From: Natribaculum breve
GTDB taxonomy: Archaea > Halobacteriota > Halobacteria > Halobacteriales > Natrialbaceae
Reading direction: 5' to 3'
Assembly: GCF_023008585.1 (NCBI RefSeq)
Contig: NZ_CP095390.1
Location: 2,170,001 to 2,234,000, forward strand
DNA: 64,000 nt
Shown here: in pieces, positions 44,865 to 53,942 of the stretch
Layout: each line of letters begins with the position of its first letter
Position numbering within the stretch: position 1 is the first letter of the stretch
Program-made: the position numbers and the translations under genes
Notes under the pieces: generated by a model
What the model was told of the DNA's origin: nothing
The model's database searches: none
Seen by the model: the letters and a program-made list of their open reading frames with translations, nothing else

Positions 44865-46508
44865 TCAGTCGTCGTCCTGTGGCTCGCCCGCGACCTCGGG
44901 TTCGCGGCCGATCACGCCGCTCGAGCCGGGGAGGTCCACGCCGTCTTCCTCGCGGAGGAACAGCGCGCGTCGCGTGCCGAAGGAGATGGCCATCGACGCC
45001 ACGGCGAGCACCGCGATGACCGAGAACGGGCCGCCGGTGATGATGGCGGCCGCCTGCAGGGCGTCGACGCCGCCGGTGACCATCAGAAGCGACGCGAGCG
45101 CGCCGATGAGAAAGCCCCAGATGACGCGGTTGATCGTCGAGGGGCGTTCCGCGCCACCGGTGGTGAGCATCCCCAGTGCCAGCGTCGAGGAGTCGGCCGA
45201 CGTGACGAGGAACGTCGTCACGAGCACGAGGAACATCGCCGTCAACAGCCCGCCGAGCGGGAGCGCCTCGAACAGCGGGTAGCCGGACGCCGCCTCGCCC
45301 AGGTTACCGACGACGGTGAGGATGTCGGCCTGGCCGCTGTTTTGCAGGAAGATCGCCGTCCCGCCCATCGTCGCGAACCAGGGGATCGTGACGCCCGTGG
45401 AAGCGAGAACGCCCGTGACGGCGACCTGGCGAACCGTCCGACCCCTCGAGATGCGGGCGATGAACAGCCCGACGAACGGCGTCCAGGAGAACCACCACGC
45501 CCAGTAGAAGATCGTCCAGCCGCCGACCCAGCCGGCGACGCCCGCACTGCCGGTGTCGGCGGCACCGGTGTAGAAACTCATCGTGACGAACTGGTTCAGG
45601 TACGCGCCGAGGGCCTCGGTGCCCATCGACATGATGTACGTCGTCGGCCCGAGCAGGAAGGTCGCGACGGTCATCACCGCGAACAGGGCCATGTTGAAGT
45701 ACGATACCCGACGAATGCCGCGTTCGACGCCGAGGGCGACCGACAGGGTGAACGCGACGGTGAGCCCGGTGATCACGAGGATCGTCCCGAGGTCGCCGAC
45801 GCTCGTCCCGGTGGTCCACTCGACGCCGACGAGGAACTGGCTCCCGACCAGTCCCAGGGTGGTCGCGACGCCGCCGATCGTCGCGAACACCGCGAGGATG
45901 TCGATGAGTTTCGCGAGCGGGCTGTCGAGGTTGTCGAGGCCGACCCACGGGGCGATCACCGTCGAGATGCGCAACGGCGCGTCGTAGCGGTAGGCGTAGT
46001 ACGCGATGGGCAGGCCCATGACCACGTACGCCGTCCACGCCGAGATCCCCCAGTGGAAGAACGTGTACTGGATCGCGCCGACGGCGGCCGCCGGCGTCTG
46101 TGACTCCGCGCCGACGAACGGCGAGACGGCGTCGTAGTGGAAGACCGCCTCGGCCGGCCCCCAGAAGACGATGCCGGCGGCGATCCCCGCCGAGTACAGC
46201 ATCGCGAAGTACGCGAGGAACGTAAACTCCGGCTCTTCGTCTTCGTCACCGAGTTTGATGTTCCCCCACGGGCCGAATATCAGGAACGCGACGAACACGA
46301 CGAGGACGAACATCGCGAGCAGGTACCACCAGCCGAGGGTGGTCCACAGGAAGTCGTTCACGTCGTTCATGTACGTCGACGCGGTGTCCGGTCTGAGGAT
46401 GAACGCGACCACGGCGATGACCGCGACCGCGAACCCGATGCCGAAGACGGTGTGGTCGAGTTCGTCGACGAACTCGCCGATCGCACCGCGTGCATCTGAT
46501 TCACTCAT
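44865..46508 (-). CDS. BCCT-family betaine/carnitine/choline-type transporter
   Basis: A 547-residue, 12-helix secondary transporter. The BCCT signature lies in FYWAWWFSWTPFVGLFIARI, the substrate-box tryptophans of helix 8, with GIAAGIVFWGPAEAVFHY and VVTTFLVTSADSSTLALGM. Substrates of the family are quaternary ammonium solutes such as glycine betaine. The C-terminal tail is acidic (EPQDDD). Next to betaine-degradation-like genes it suggests uptake of betaine for use as carbon and nitrogen source as well as an osmoprotectant. The exact substrate is inference. Confidence 0.92.
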   Translation of the reverse strand: MSESDARGAIGEFVDELDHTVFGIGFAVAVIAVVAFILRPDTASTYMNDVNDFLWTTLGWWYLLAMFVLVVFVAFLIFGPWGNIKLGDEDEEPEFTFLAYFAMLYSAGIAAGIVFWGPAEAVFHYDAVSPFVGAESQTPAAAVGAIQYTFFHWGISAWTAYVVMGLPIAYYAYRYDAPLRISTVIAPWVGLDNLDSPLAKLIDILAVFATIGGVATTLGLVGSQFLVGVEWTTGTSVGDLGTILVITGLTVAFTLSVALGVERGIRRVSYFNMALFAVMTVATFLLGPTTYIMSMGTEALGAYLNQFVTMSFYTGAADTGSAGVAGWVGGWTIFYWAWWFSWTPFVGLFIARISRGRTVRQVAVTGVLASTGVTIPWFATMGGTAIFLQNSGQADILTVVGNLGEAASGYPLFEALPLGGLLTAMFLVLVTTFLVTSADSSTLALGMLTTGGAERPSTINRVIWGFLIGALASLLMVTGGVDALQAAAIITGGPFSVIAVLAVASMAISFGTRRALFLREEDGVDLPGSSGVIGREPEVAGEPQDDD

Positions 46509-46904
46509 CGGGACTCACCGTCTTCCGTCGTGTACACCGCGTCCCCTCGAGCGATAGACCGCGAGCGCGGCCGGATCGCACTGTACCCCCTCCGTGTCAC
46601 GAGCAACCGTGTTACTAGGCATCACGATAATACTTAACAAAGCGTTGCATCAAGGTTCACGTTCATCACCTGTGTGGTTTTTAAATGAACCAGCAGAATT
46701 TTCCGGCGGTACCGGTGCGCGACCGTTTCCCGCATCGACGGACGCGTTTCACACCGTCGGTCGTTTCCGTTCCCCAGCACACTCGCCCGACGGTCTTCGG
46801 AAAACGGGTACGGCAGGTAGTAACATACGGTCTCCTGTCCCGATTTATGGGTGCAACCGCAGGACGGTCGCGGTTGCACCGGAAATGACTTGCAGTAGTC
46901 CGTG
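46509..46904. other. Intergenic gap with a promoter and a hairpin
   Basis: This gap holds the BCCT promoter on the minus strand, probably the TTAAGTATTATC box near 46625-46637 or the TTTAAAAACC box near 46675-46685. At 46850-46860 and 46870-46880 are perfect arms GGTGCAACCGC and GCGGTTGCACC with a 9-base loop. They lie about 25 bases beyond the dehydratase stop and probably terminate that transcript. No gene is evident. Confidence 0.55.
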
Positions 46905-48131
46905 TCAGGCGTTGACGTGCCTGACCTCGTAGCCGTGGTCGCGAATCGACCGGATGATCGCCCGCGCCTGTCCCGCACCGCTGGTCTCGATCTGGAAGAC
47001 GAGGTAGGCCTCGCCGACGTCGAGTTCGGGTTCCGACCGGTCGTGGCGGACGGTCTGGATGTTGGCGTTGTGCTCGGCGATGATCCCCGAGATTTCCTGC
47101 ATCTTGCCGGGCCGGTCGTCAATGCGCACGCGCAGTCGCAACAGCTGTTCGCGGTCGGTCAGCGCGTGGACGAGCACCGTCTGTAGCATCGTCATGTCGA
47201 GGTTCCCGCCACAGAGCAACGGCATCACCGTCTCGCCGTCCACGTCGAGTTCGTCGCTGACGACCGCGGCGACCGAGGCCGCACCCGCGCCCTCGACGAC
47301 CTGCTTCGCCCGCTCGAGCAACAGCAGGATCGCCCGGGCGATCTCGCCGTCCGTGACCGTGACCACCTCGTCGACGTGTGCGTCGATCAGCGAGAGCGTC
47401 AGCTCCGAGACCCCGCCCGTCGCGATGCCGTCGGCGATGGTGTCGACGGACTCGAGCGAGACGGGCGTGCCCTTCTGGAGGCTGTCCGGGACGGTCGCGG
47501 CACCCGAGGCCTGGACGCCGACGACGCGCGTCTCCGGCGACAGTTCGGCGAAGGCGGTCGCGATGCCGGAGACGAGCCCACCGCCACCGATCGGAACGAC
47601 GACGGTGTCGACGTCGGGGAGGTCCTCGTACATCTCGATCCCGAGGGTTCCCTGGCCGGCGACGATCGCCGGGTCGTCGTAGGCGTGGACGAACTCGGCG
47701 TCGTCGTCGACGAGTCCCTGGGCGTGGGCCATCGCCTCCCGGAAGTCGCTGCCGACGAGTTCGACGTCCGCGCCGTAGTCTCGCGTCGCGTCGACTTTGG
47801 CCTGTGGCGCGCTCCGGGGCATGACGATGGTCGACGCCACTCCGAGTCTGGTCGCAGCGAGCGCGACGCCCTGGGCGTGATTGCCCGCGCTCGCCGCGAC
47901 GACCCGATCGACGTCGTCGGCACACTGGGCGATCTTGTTGTACGCGCCGCGGGTCTTGAACGAGCCCGTCCACTGGAGGTGTTCCATCTTCAGGTGCACC
48001 TCGCCGCCGGTTAGCTCGTCGAGTGAGGTGCTCCGCTCGACCGGCGTCCGCCTGACGACCGACTCGTCGTCGAGTCGCTCGCGAGCGGCCTCGACGTCTT
48101 CGTACTCGACGGTCCGGTAGTCCTGGCTCAT
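46905..48131 (-). CDS. ilvA: Threonine/serine dehydratase with C-terminal ACT domain
   Basis: A 408-residue PLP enzyme deaminating threonine or serine to a 2-oxo acid and ammonia. The PLP lysine is in MEHLQWTGSFKTRGAYNK, the Gly-rich phosphate loop is VPIGGGGLVSGIATA and the ACT-like sensor is C-terminal (VRIDDRPGKMQEISGIIAEH). The start MSQDYRTVEYED at 48131 is chosen because the dimethylglycine-dehydrogenase-like gene ends 4 bases upstream (48136). The two form an operon, which suggests that here it may act chiefly on serine made from betaine-derived glycine. Confidence 0.9.
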   Translation of the reverse strand: MSQDYRTVEYEDVEAARERLDDESVVRRTPVERSTSLDELTGGEVHLKMEHLQWTGSFKTRGAYNKIAQCADDVDRVVAASAGNHAQGVALAATRLGVASTIVMPRSAPQAKVDATRDYGADVELVGSDFREAMAHAQGLVDDDAEFVHAYDDPAIVAGQGTLGIEMYEDLPDVDTVVVPIGGGGLVSGIATAFAELSPETRVVGVQASGAATVPDSLQKGTPVSLESVDTIADGIATGGVSELTLSLIDAHVDEVVTVTDGEIARAILLLLERAKQVVEGAGAASVAAVVSDELDVDGETVMPLLCGGNLDMTMLQTVLVHALTDREQLLRLRVRIDDRPGKMQEISGIIAEHNANIQTVRHDRSEPELDVGEAYLVFQIETSGAGQARAIIRSIRDHGYEVRHVNA

Positions 48132-48135
48132 GGCG

Positions 48136-50646
48136 TCAGCGGAGCATCTTCTCGCGGTCGGGATCGAACAGCGGTTCGTCCCGCACCGTCGCCGGGTGGC
48201 GTTCGTTCTCGTAGCTGATCTCCACGGACCGACCGGCTTCGGCGTGCTCGGCCGGCAGGTAGGCGTAGGCGATCCCGGCGTCGATCGCGTAGCCGTAGTC
48301 CGCACGAGCGACGTAGCCGAGCACGTCGTCGCCGTCCATCACGGGGTGGCCCGCGTCGACGACGGCCCCGGGTTCGTCGAGCGTGATCGGCGTGATCTGC
48401 CGGTCGATCCCCGCCTCGCGAGTCTCGAGCAGCGCCTCCTTGCCCACGAAGTCGGTCTCGAGGTCGACGGCGAAGCCGATCCCGGCCTCGTAGGGGTCGT
48501 ACTCGGGTGTGACGTCGGTGCCCCACAGCCGGAACCCCTTCTCCATGCTCGTCGAGTCGAGCGCCGCCCAGCCCATCGGGACGATGCCGTACGCCTCGCC
48601 GGCGTCTTCGATCGCCTCCCACAGCTGCGCGCCGTACTCCATCGGCGCGTACAGTTCCCAGCCCAGTTCGCCCGCGTAGGAGAGCCTGAGCATCGTCACT
48701 GGGATGCTCTCGAGGTACGTCTCCTGGGCGGTGTAGAAGGGGAAGGCGTCGTTCGAGAGGTCGGCCTCGACGAGCGACGACAGGACGTTCCGCGCCTCGG
48801 GACCGAAGACGCCGATCCCGCACGTACTCGAGTCGTGGGTCGTCACCGAGACGGAGCCGTCGTCTGGGGCGTGCTCGCGGATCCACCGCGAGTGCAGCGT
48901 CGCGGAGTTGCCCCCGCCCGTAAACACCACGTAGCGGTCGTCCGCGAGCCGTGCGACCGTCACGTCGGCGAGGATCCCACCGTCCTCGTTGCACATCGCC
49001 GCGTAGCGGATCCGGCCCGGCGAGACGTCGACGTCGTTCGTCAGGAGCCCCTGGAGGAGGTCGGTCGCGCCGTCGCCGGTCACCTCGATCCCGGTGTAGG
49101 TGGTCATGTCGACCATCGCGACGCGGTCGCGGACGGCCTGGTGTTCGACGCCCTGTGCTTTCGACCAGTTGCGGTCGAGCCAGTCCGGCCTGTCGGGCAC
49201 GTCGTACTCCTCGAGCAGCGCCTCGTTGGTCTCGTACCACTGCGGCACTTCCCAGCCGCCCGCGTCGTAGAACTCCGCGCCGAGTTCTTTCTGGCGCTCG
49301 TAGAAGGGACTCCGGCGGAGCGGGCGCTGTCCCCGGGGCTGTTCGCGCGGGTGGATCAGCTGGTAGACCTCCTGGTACTGCTGTGCGCCCCGGCCTCGGG
49401 TGTACGCCCGCGACCCCGCGTGGGGCTGGAACCGCGAGACGTGCGCGGGCGTCGCGTCGACGCGCTCGCCGTCGAGGCGGGGGACGCCGTCTTCCATCCA
49501 GTGGGCGACGAGGTTCCCCGCGCCGCCGGACTGGGTGACCCAGATCGCGAGCGCCCACCAGAGGCCGTCGATCTCTTCCGTGGGCCCCAGGATCGGCATG
49601 CCGTCGGGCGTGAAACAGAACATGCCGTTGATCGCGGACTCGAACTCGGCGTCCCGGAGTTCGGGAACGAGTTCGCAGGCCGCGTCGTAGGCCGCCCGGT
49701 CGTGGTCGGGGTGGGTGTTCTCGTAGAAGTGCTCCTCGGTGAACTCCCGCAGCGAAGGGTACTCGAGGCCGAGATCCCCGAGTTTCTCTGGGCCGTAGAT
49801 GTCCTCGGGATCGACCAAAAGCGGTTCGTGGTTGTACGAGCCGATGCCGTAGGACTCGCCGTGCTGGCGGAAGTAAAGCGACTGGTCCTGGTGGCGCAGG
49901 ATCGGCTGTTCGATCTCCCGGCTCGCGCCGTCGAGCGCCTCGAGTTCGTCCGAGACGAGGTACTGGTGAGCACAGGGCACGAGCGGGATATCGACGTCGA
50001 CCATCTCGCCGAACAGCGGGCCCCAGATGTTGGTCGCGACGAGCACCTCGTCGGCCGCGATCCGACCGCGGTCGGTGACGACGGCCTCGATCTCTCCGCC
50101 GCTCGTCTCGAGGTTCGTCACCGTCGTCTCGCCGAAGAAGCGTGCTCCTCGCTCGCGGGCGCGCTCGGCCATCGTCGCCGAGACGTCGACGGCGTGGGCT
50201 TTCCCGTCGGAGGGGACGTAGTAGCCGCCGTAGATGACGTCCTCGTTCACCTGCGGGACGTACTCGGCGACCTCCGCGGGCGAGAGCAGCCGACCGCCCT
50301 CGAGGCCGTAGGACTGGCCCCACTCGCGCTTTCGTTTCAGGTACTCCCAGCGGTCGTCGGTGGCGGCGACCTCGATTCCGCCACACGTCCGAAAGCCGTC
50401 GAGATCCGAGTAGAGGTCGCGGGTGTACGACGCCATCTGCGTCATCAGCTTGCCGCCGGCGGTCTGGAACACCAGCCCGGGTGCGTGCGAGGTGGAGCCG
50501 CCGGTCTCGAACAGGGGCCCCTGATCGACGACGACGACGTCCTCGCGGCCGAGTTCGGTGAGGTGGTAGGCGGCGCTACAGCCGACACAGCCCGCACCGA
50601 CGACGACGGTTCCTGCGCTCTCTGGTATCGTGTTCCCTGCACTCAT
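48136..50646 (-). CDS. FAD/GcvT-fused dimethylglycine (sarcosine) dehydrogenase-like
   Basis: An 836-residue two-part enzyme. The N-terminal DAO-type flavin domain has TVVVGAGCVGCSAAYHL and the TSHAPGLVFQ region in which the His of this family binds FAD covalently. The C-terminal half is a GcvT/aminomethyltransferase folate domain (GIEVTGDGATDLLQGLLTND, GELGWELYAP, MGWAALDSTSMEKGFR). Mammalian dimethylglycine and sarcosine dehydrogenases have this layout and pass the methyl group to tetrahydrofolate. It is upstream of the dehydratase in one operon. Dimethylglycine versus sarcosine cannot be told from sequence. Confidence 0.87.
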   Translation of the reverse strand: MSAGNTIPESAGTVVVGAGCVGCSAAYHLTELGREDVVVVDQGPLFETGGSTSHAPGLVFQTAGGKLMTQMASYTRDLYSDLDGFRTCGGIEVAATDDRWEYLKRKREWGQSYGLEGGRLLSPAEVAEYVPQVNEDVIYGGYYVPSDGKAHAVDVSATMAERARERGARFFGETTVTNLETSGGEIEAVVTDRGRIAADEVLVATNIWGPLFGEMVDVDIPLVPCAHQYLVSDELEALDGASREIEQPILRHQDQSLYFRQHGESYGIGSYNHEPLLVDPEDIYGPEKLGDLGLEYPSLREFTEEHFYENTHPDHDRAAYDAACELVPELRDAEFESAINGMFCFTPDGMPILGPTEEIDGLWWALAIWVTQSGGAGNLVAHWMEDGVPRLDGERVDATPAHVSRFQPHAGSRAYTRGRGAQQYQEVYQLIHPREQPRGQRPLRRSPFYERQKELGAEFYDAGGWEVPQWYETNEALLEEYDVPDRPDWLDRNWSKAQGVEHQAVRDRVAMVDMTTYTGIEVTGDGATDLLQGLLTNDVDVSPGRIRYAAMCNEDGGILADVTVARLADDRYVVFTGGGNSATLHSRWIREHAPDDGSVSVTTHDSSTCGIGVFGPEARNVLSSLVEADLSNDAFPFYTAQETYLESIPVTMLRLSYAGELGWELYAPMEYGAQLWEAIEDAGEAYGIVPMGWAALDSTSMEKGFRLWGTDVTPEYDPYEAGIGFAVDLETDFVGKEALLETREAGIDRQITPITLDEPGAVVDAGHPVMDGDDVLGYVARADYGYAIDAGIAYAYLPAEHAEAGRSVEISYENERHPATVRDEPLFDPDREKMLR

Positions 50647-51045
50647 GTGACACGGACACTGCCACCCGTTCCCGCATAGCTATCAGGGTGTATAACCTGT
50701 GCCGTATAACAGCCGGCGACGCGACGGGAACGGTCTGCACTCGAGAACGAGGTCCCGTTTTCTCGACGTCGGAGTTCGGATTCATGCTGCAAGACGACAC
50801 GGGTCACGCACCGATCGCACGCGAGCCGCCGTCGCCGGCGGCGACACACTCGAGTCGCGATCGGGTGTGTACTCACCGTCGTACCACGATCGGCGGGGGC
50901 TCTCGGCGGAGGTAGCGTCGTCCAGGTTCGAACCGTCGATCGACGAGCGAAAGAGGTCGCGGACGCCCGAGGAGCGTGTCCTGGGCGACCGGGCAGCGAG
51001 TAGCGAACACGGCAAGGGGGCCGCGAGAGTGCCCACGTCTCGCGA
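50647..51045. other. Promoter region before the dehydrogenase operon
   Basis: A 399-base gap between two minus-strand genes. Close to the dehydrogenase start, minus-strand TATA-like sequences ACAGGTTATACACC (about 50685-50698) and TGTTATACGG (about 50702-50711) lie 40-65 bases before the ATG at 50646, so a short 5' leader is likely. The remainder is GC-rich without a credible gene; short open frames in it look like chance. Confidence 0.5.
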
Positions 51046-52200
51046 CTAGTCCGGACCGTCGTCGAACCGCTCGAGTCGGAACATATCGATCGGGTGGTCG
51101 GTGTCGCCGTCGGCGGCGAGGTCGGCCAGGATCTCGCCGATCACGCTGGCGAACTTGAAGCCGTGGCCCGAGAAACCGGCTCCGACGGCGACCTGCGGGT
51201 GGTCGGGGAGGGTATCGAGGATGAAGTGTTCGTCCGGGGAGTTGGTGAACATGCAGGTCGCCAGCCGCATCGTCGGGCCGGCGGCCCCGGGGAAGTAGTT
51301 TTCCGTGACCTCCCGCAGCAACTGCTCGTCCTCGGGCTGGGGATCGGTCTCGTAGTCGTCCGGATCGACCTGCTCGTCGCGGTGGTGGTACTTGCCGAGT
51401 TTCATCCCCGGGACGTCGTAGATCGGCAGTCCGTAGAAGCGGCCCTCGGGGACGCGCAGGTTCCAGACGGGGAAGTTCTCGGGTTCGAACGTCGAGGGCG
51501 TCTCCGGCTGGAACCAGCCGAGTACCTGCCGCTCCGGGACGGCAAGCCCCTCGAGTGCGTCGGCGAGTTTGTGGTTCCACGCGCCGGCCGCGAGCACCAG
51601 CCGGTCGGCCTCGTACGTGCCCCGGTCGGTCTCGACGCTGACGCCGCCGTCGGGCGTCTCCTCCCAGTCGCGGACCTGCTCGCGGGCGTGAACGTCTGCG
51701 CCCGCGGCCTGGGCCGCCTCGACGTGGCCGACGATCGCCTGCTCCGGGACGACGAAGCCGCCGTCGGGCTGGTAGACCGCCATGTGCTCTGCTGGAAGCT
51801 GGTAGCCCGGGAAGCGCTCGGTCACTTCCTCGCTCGTGAGCACCTCGTGGGGGATGTCGTGTTGCTCACAGGAGCGGCGCGACCCTTCGAAGACGACGTT
51901 CCCTTCGGGGCCGGCGTCGATCGATCCCGTGCGGTGGATGACCTCGCGGCCGGTCTCGGCGGCGAGGTCGTCCCAGAGGTCGTACGCGCGCTCGACGAGC
52001 GGAATGTAGGAGGGATGTTCGTAGTACGCCCGGCGGATGATCCGCGTGATCCCGTGGGACGAGCCCATGGTGTGGGGAATATCGTAGCGCTCGAGTCCCA
52101 GCACGTCGAGACCCCGCCGCGCGAGGTGGTAGCTCGTCGCGCTACCCATCCCGCCGACGCCGATCACGACGACGTCGTATCGGTCTCCAGTCTCGGTCAT
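51046..52200 (-). CDS. Monomeric sarcosine oxidase/N-methyltryptophan oxidase-like
   Basis: A 384-residue flavoprotein of the MSOX/MTOX (SolA) family. The dinucleotide motif is VVVIGVGGMGSATSYHLARRG. The HTMGSSHGITRIIRRAYYEH stretch is the flavin-contacting region. The covalent FAD cysteine is in LATCMFTNSPDEHF, followed by GAGFSGHGFKFASVIGEIL. It would oxidise sarcosine to glycine, formaldehyde and H2O2, or another N-methyl amine. It is divergent from the Rieske oxygenase gene. The ATG at 52200 is chosen; the longer frame is not conserved. Confidence 0.88.
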   Translation of the reverse strand: MTETGDRYDVVVIGVGGMGSATSYHLARRGLDVLGLERYDIPHTMGSSHGITRIIRRAYYEHPSYIPLVERAYDLWDDLAAETGREVIHRTGSIDAGPEGNVVFEGSRRSCEQHDIPHEVLTSEEVTERFPGYQLPAEHMAVYQPDGGFVVPEQAIVGHVEAAQAAGADVHAREQVRDWEETPDGGVSVETDRGTYEADRLVLAAGAWNHKLADALEGLAVPERQVLGWFQPETPSTFEPENFPVWNLRVPEGRFYGLPIYDVPGMKLGKYHHRDEQVDPDDYETDPQPEDEQLLREVTENYFPGAAGPTMRLATCMFTNSPDEHFILDTLPDHPQVAVGAGFSGHGFKFASVIGEILADLAADGDTDHPIDMFRLERFDDGPD

Positions 52201-52411
52201 GTGCCGACCGATTCGACGACGAGGGTATTGATAGTTAGTATGTCTCACACCGGACCTATAAATGACGGTGAACGACGCTCCGTCCGTGACGTACACCGAA
52301 GCCGTTGGCGAAACGAGAGGGTCGAGCATCTCGGCTGGCTCGTGAGCGCCCGTCACCACTTATAGGTGCGAACTACCTGCGATCAACCCTTATTGAACGC
52401 TACGCCATGGC
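52201..52411. promoter_or_regulatory. Divergent promoter region of oxidase and oxygenase genes
   Basis: Two mirrored boxes stand out: minus-strand ATTTATAGGTCC (about 52252-52263) for the oxidase and plus-strand ACTTATAGGTGC (about 52356-52367) for the oxygenase. Both read TTATAGGT, so the promoters share more than a TATA core. A second plus-strand CCTTATTGA (52388-52396) is about 32 bases before the ATG at 52424. The matching boxes suggest common control. Confidence 0.5.
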
Positions 52412-53563
52412 ATGCCATACAGCATGACCAGGTGGAACGACGGTCTCGACGAGGTAGAACGCGTCAGCCCGGACATCACCGACGAGACGAACGCACTGCC
52501 GGCGAGATACTTCACCGACCCGGACGTCTACGAGATGGAGAAACAGAAGGTGTTCGGCCAGTACTGGATCTACGCCGGCCACACAAACTGCATTCCCGAG
52601 GTGGGCGATTACTACACCCGGACGATCGGCGACCGCGAGATCATCGTCGTCCGCGACCACGACGACGAGGTACGGGCGTTCTACAACGTCTGTGCCCACC
52701 GCGGTTCGGCGATGGTCGACGAGACGCCGATGACCGACCCCGACAACGCACGGCGCATCCGGTGTCCGTACCACCTCTGGACGTACGACCTCGACGGCTC
52801 GCTCACGAGCACGCCCGCGAGCTTCGAGGACGCACGGCTGAACCCGGACCTCGAGGACGAGGACGTCGGCGAACTCGACGCCGAGGAGAACGCGCTCATG
52901 GAGGTCCGCAGCGACCGCATCGGGCCGTTCGTCTTCGTCAACTTCGCCGAGGACCCGATGAGCCTCGACGAGCAGGCCGGGACGATGAAAGCCGAACTCG
53001 AGGCGTTGCCACTCGAGGAGTACCAGCTCGCCCGTCGGATCGTCTCGGAAGTCGAGTGCAACTGGAAGACCTTCGGCGGAAACTACTCCGAGTGCGACCA
53101 CTGTCAGGCCAACCACCAGGACTGGATCACCGGCATCGCCCTCGACGAGTCCGAACTCGAGGTCAACGACTACCACTGGGTGTTACACTACACGCACGCC
53201 GAGGACGTCGACGACGAGATGCGCATCCACGACGAACACGAGGCGAAGTTCTACTACCTGTGGCCGAACTTCACGGTCAACATGTACGGGACGGCCGACG
53301 GCTACGGCACCTACCTCATCGACCCGATCGACGAGGAACGGTTCCAGCTCGTCGCGGACTACTACTTCAAAGATCCCGACCTGAGCGAGGAGGAAGCGGA
53401 GTTCGTCCGAACGAGCCGCCAGCTCCAGGAGGAGGACTTCGAACTGGTCGAGCGCCAGTACCGCGGGCTCAGGTCCGGCGCGCTCGCACAGGCACAACTG
53501 GGACCCAACGAGCACACGGTCCACAAGTTCCACCTCCTCGCACAGGAGGCCTACGAGGCCTGA
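52412..53563 (+). CDS. Rieske non-haem iron oxygenase, GbcA-like
   Basis: A 383-residue oxygenase alpha subunit. The Rieske 2Fe-2S motif is CAHRGS (Cys94, His96) and CPYHLW (Cys118, His121). The mononuclear iron site lies in GGNYSECDHCQANHQD with the two His. Length and layout match the betaine/stachydrine-demethylase class (GbcA) rather than two-subunit aromatic dioxygenases. It would take electrons from an unseen reductase. The likely role is demethylation of glycine betaine to dimethylglycine with release of formaldehyde. The start may be 52412 or 52424. Confidence 0.85.
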   Translation: MPYSMTRWNDGLDEVERVSPDITDETNALPARYFTDPDVYEMEKQKVFGQYWIYAGHTNCIPEVGDYYTRTIGDREIIVVRDHDDEVRAFYNVCAHRGSAMVDETPMTDPDNARRIRCPYHLWTYDLDGSLTSTPASFEDARLNPDLEDEDVGELDAEENALMEVRSDRIGPFVFVNFAEDPMSLDEQAGTMKAELEALPLEEYQLARRIVSEVECNWKTFGGNYSECDHCQANHQDWITGIALDESELEVNDYHWVLHYTHAEDVDDEMRIHDEHEAKFYYLWPNFTVNMYGTADGYGTYLIDPIDEERFQLVADYYFKDPDLSEEEAEFVRTSRQLQEEDFELVERQYRGLRSGALAQAQLGPNEHTVHKFHLLAQEAYEA

Positions 53564-53572
53564 GTCGAACGC

Positions 53573-53929
53573 ATGAGCCAGCAACGACGGACGCCGTTCG
53601 CCGCCACGTGCACGGCGTGTGGCGTCGACAGGGAGACGGCGAGTGCGAACGAGATCGTCGCGTTCTACCGGCGACACCACCGCCACACCGGACACGACGT
53701 CGAGGTGACTCGAGCCGACGTCGACGGCGACGTCCCCGACACGGACGACCTCGAGACGGTCGTCGCCGAACTCGAGGAGCACTACGAGGAGGGCGTCCCG
53801 ATCGGCGTCGTCGCCGCGGCGATGGCCAGGCGAGGCCGCTCCGTCGGCGAGACGCTCGAGGAGATCCACGAGGTGCGAATGACCGGGGCGCTGTACGAGC
53901 CGCGCCACGACCACCTCGCCGCGTTTTGA
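53573..53929 (+). CDS. Small CxxC protein, function unknown
   Basis: A 118-residue protein beginning SQQRRTPFAATCTACGVDR, with one CxxC pair and several His (YRRHHRHTGHD) that could complete a zinc site. The C-terminal half is helical (VVAELEEHYEEGVPIGVVAA, GRSVGETLEEIHEVRMTGAL). It resembles part of a winged-helix protein, but I recognise no family. It starts 9 bases after the oxygenase stop, so the two are probably in one operon and its role may be linked. Confidence 0.7.
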   Translation: MSQQRRTPFAATCTACGVDRETASANEIVAFYRRHHRHTGHDVEVTRADVDGDVPDTDDLETVVAELEEHYEEGVPIGVVAAAMARRGRSVGETLEEIHEVRMTGALYEPRHDHLAAF

Positions 53930-53942
53930 CCGCTCCAGGCGA

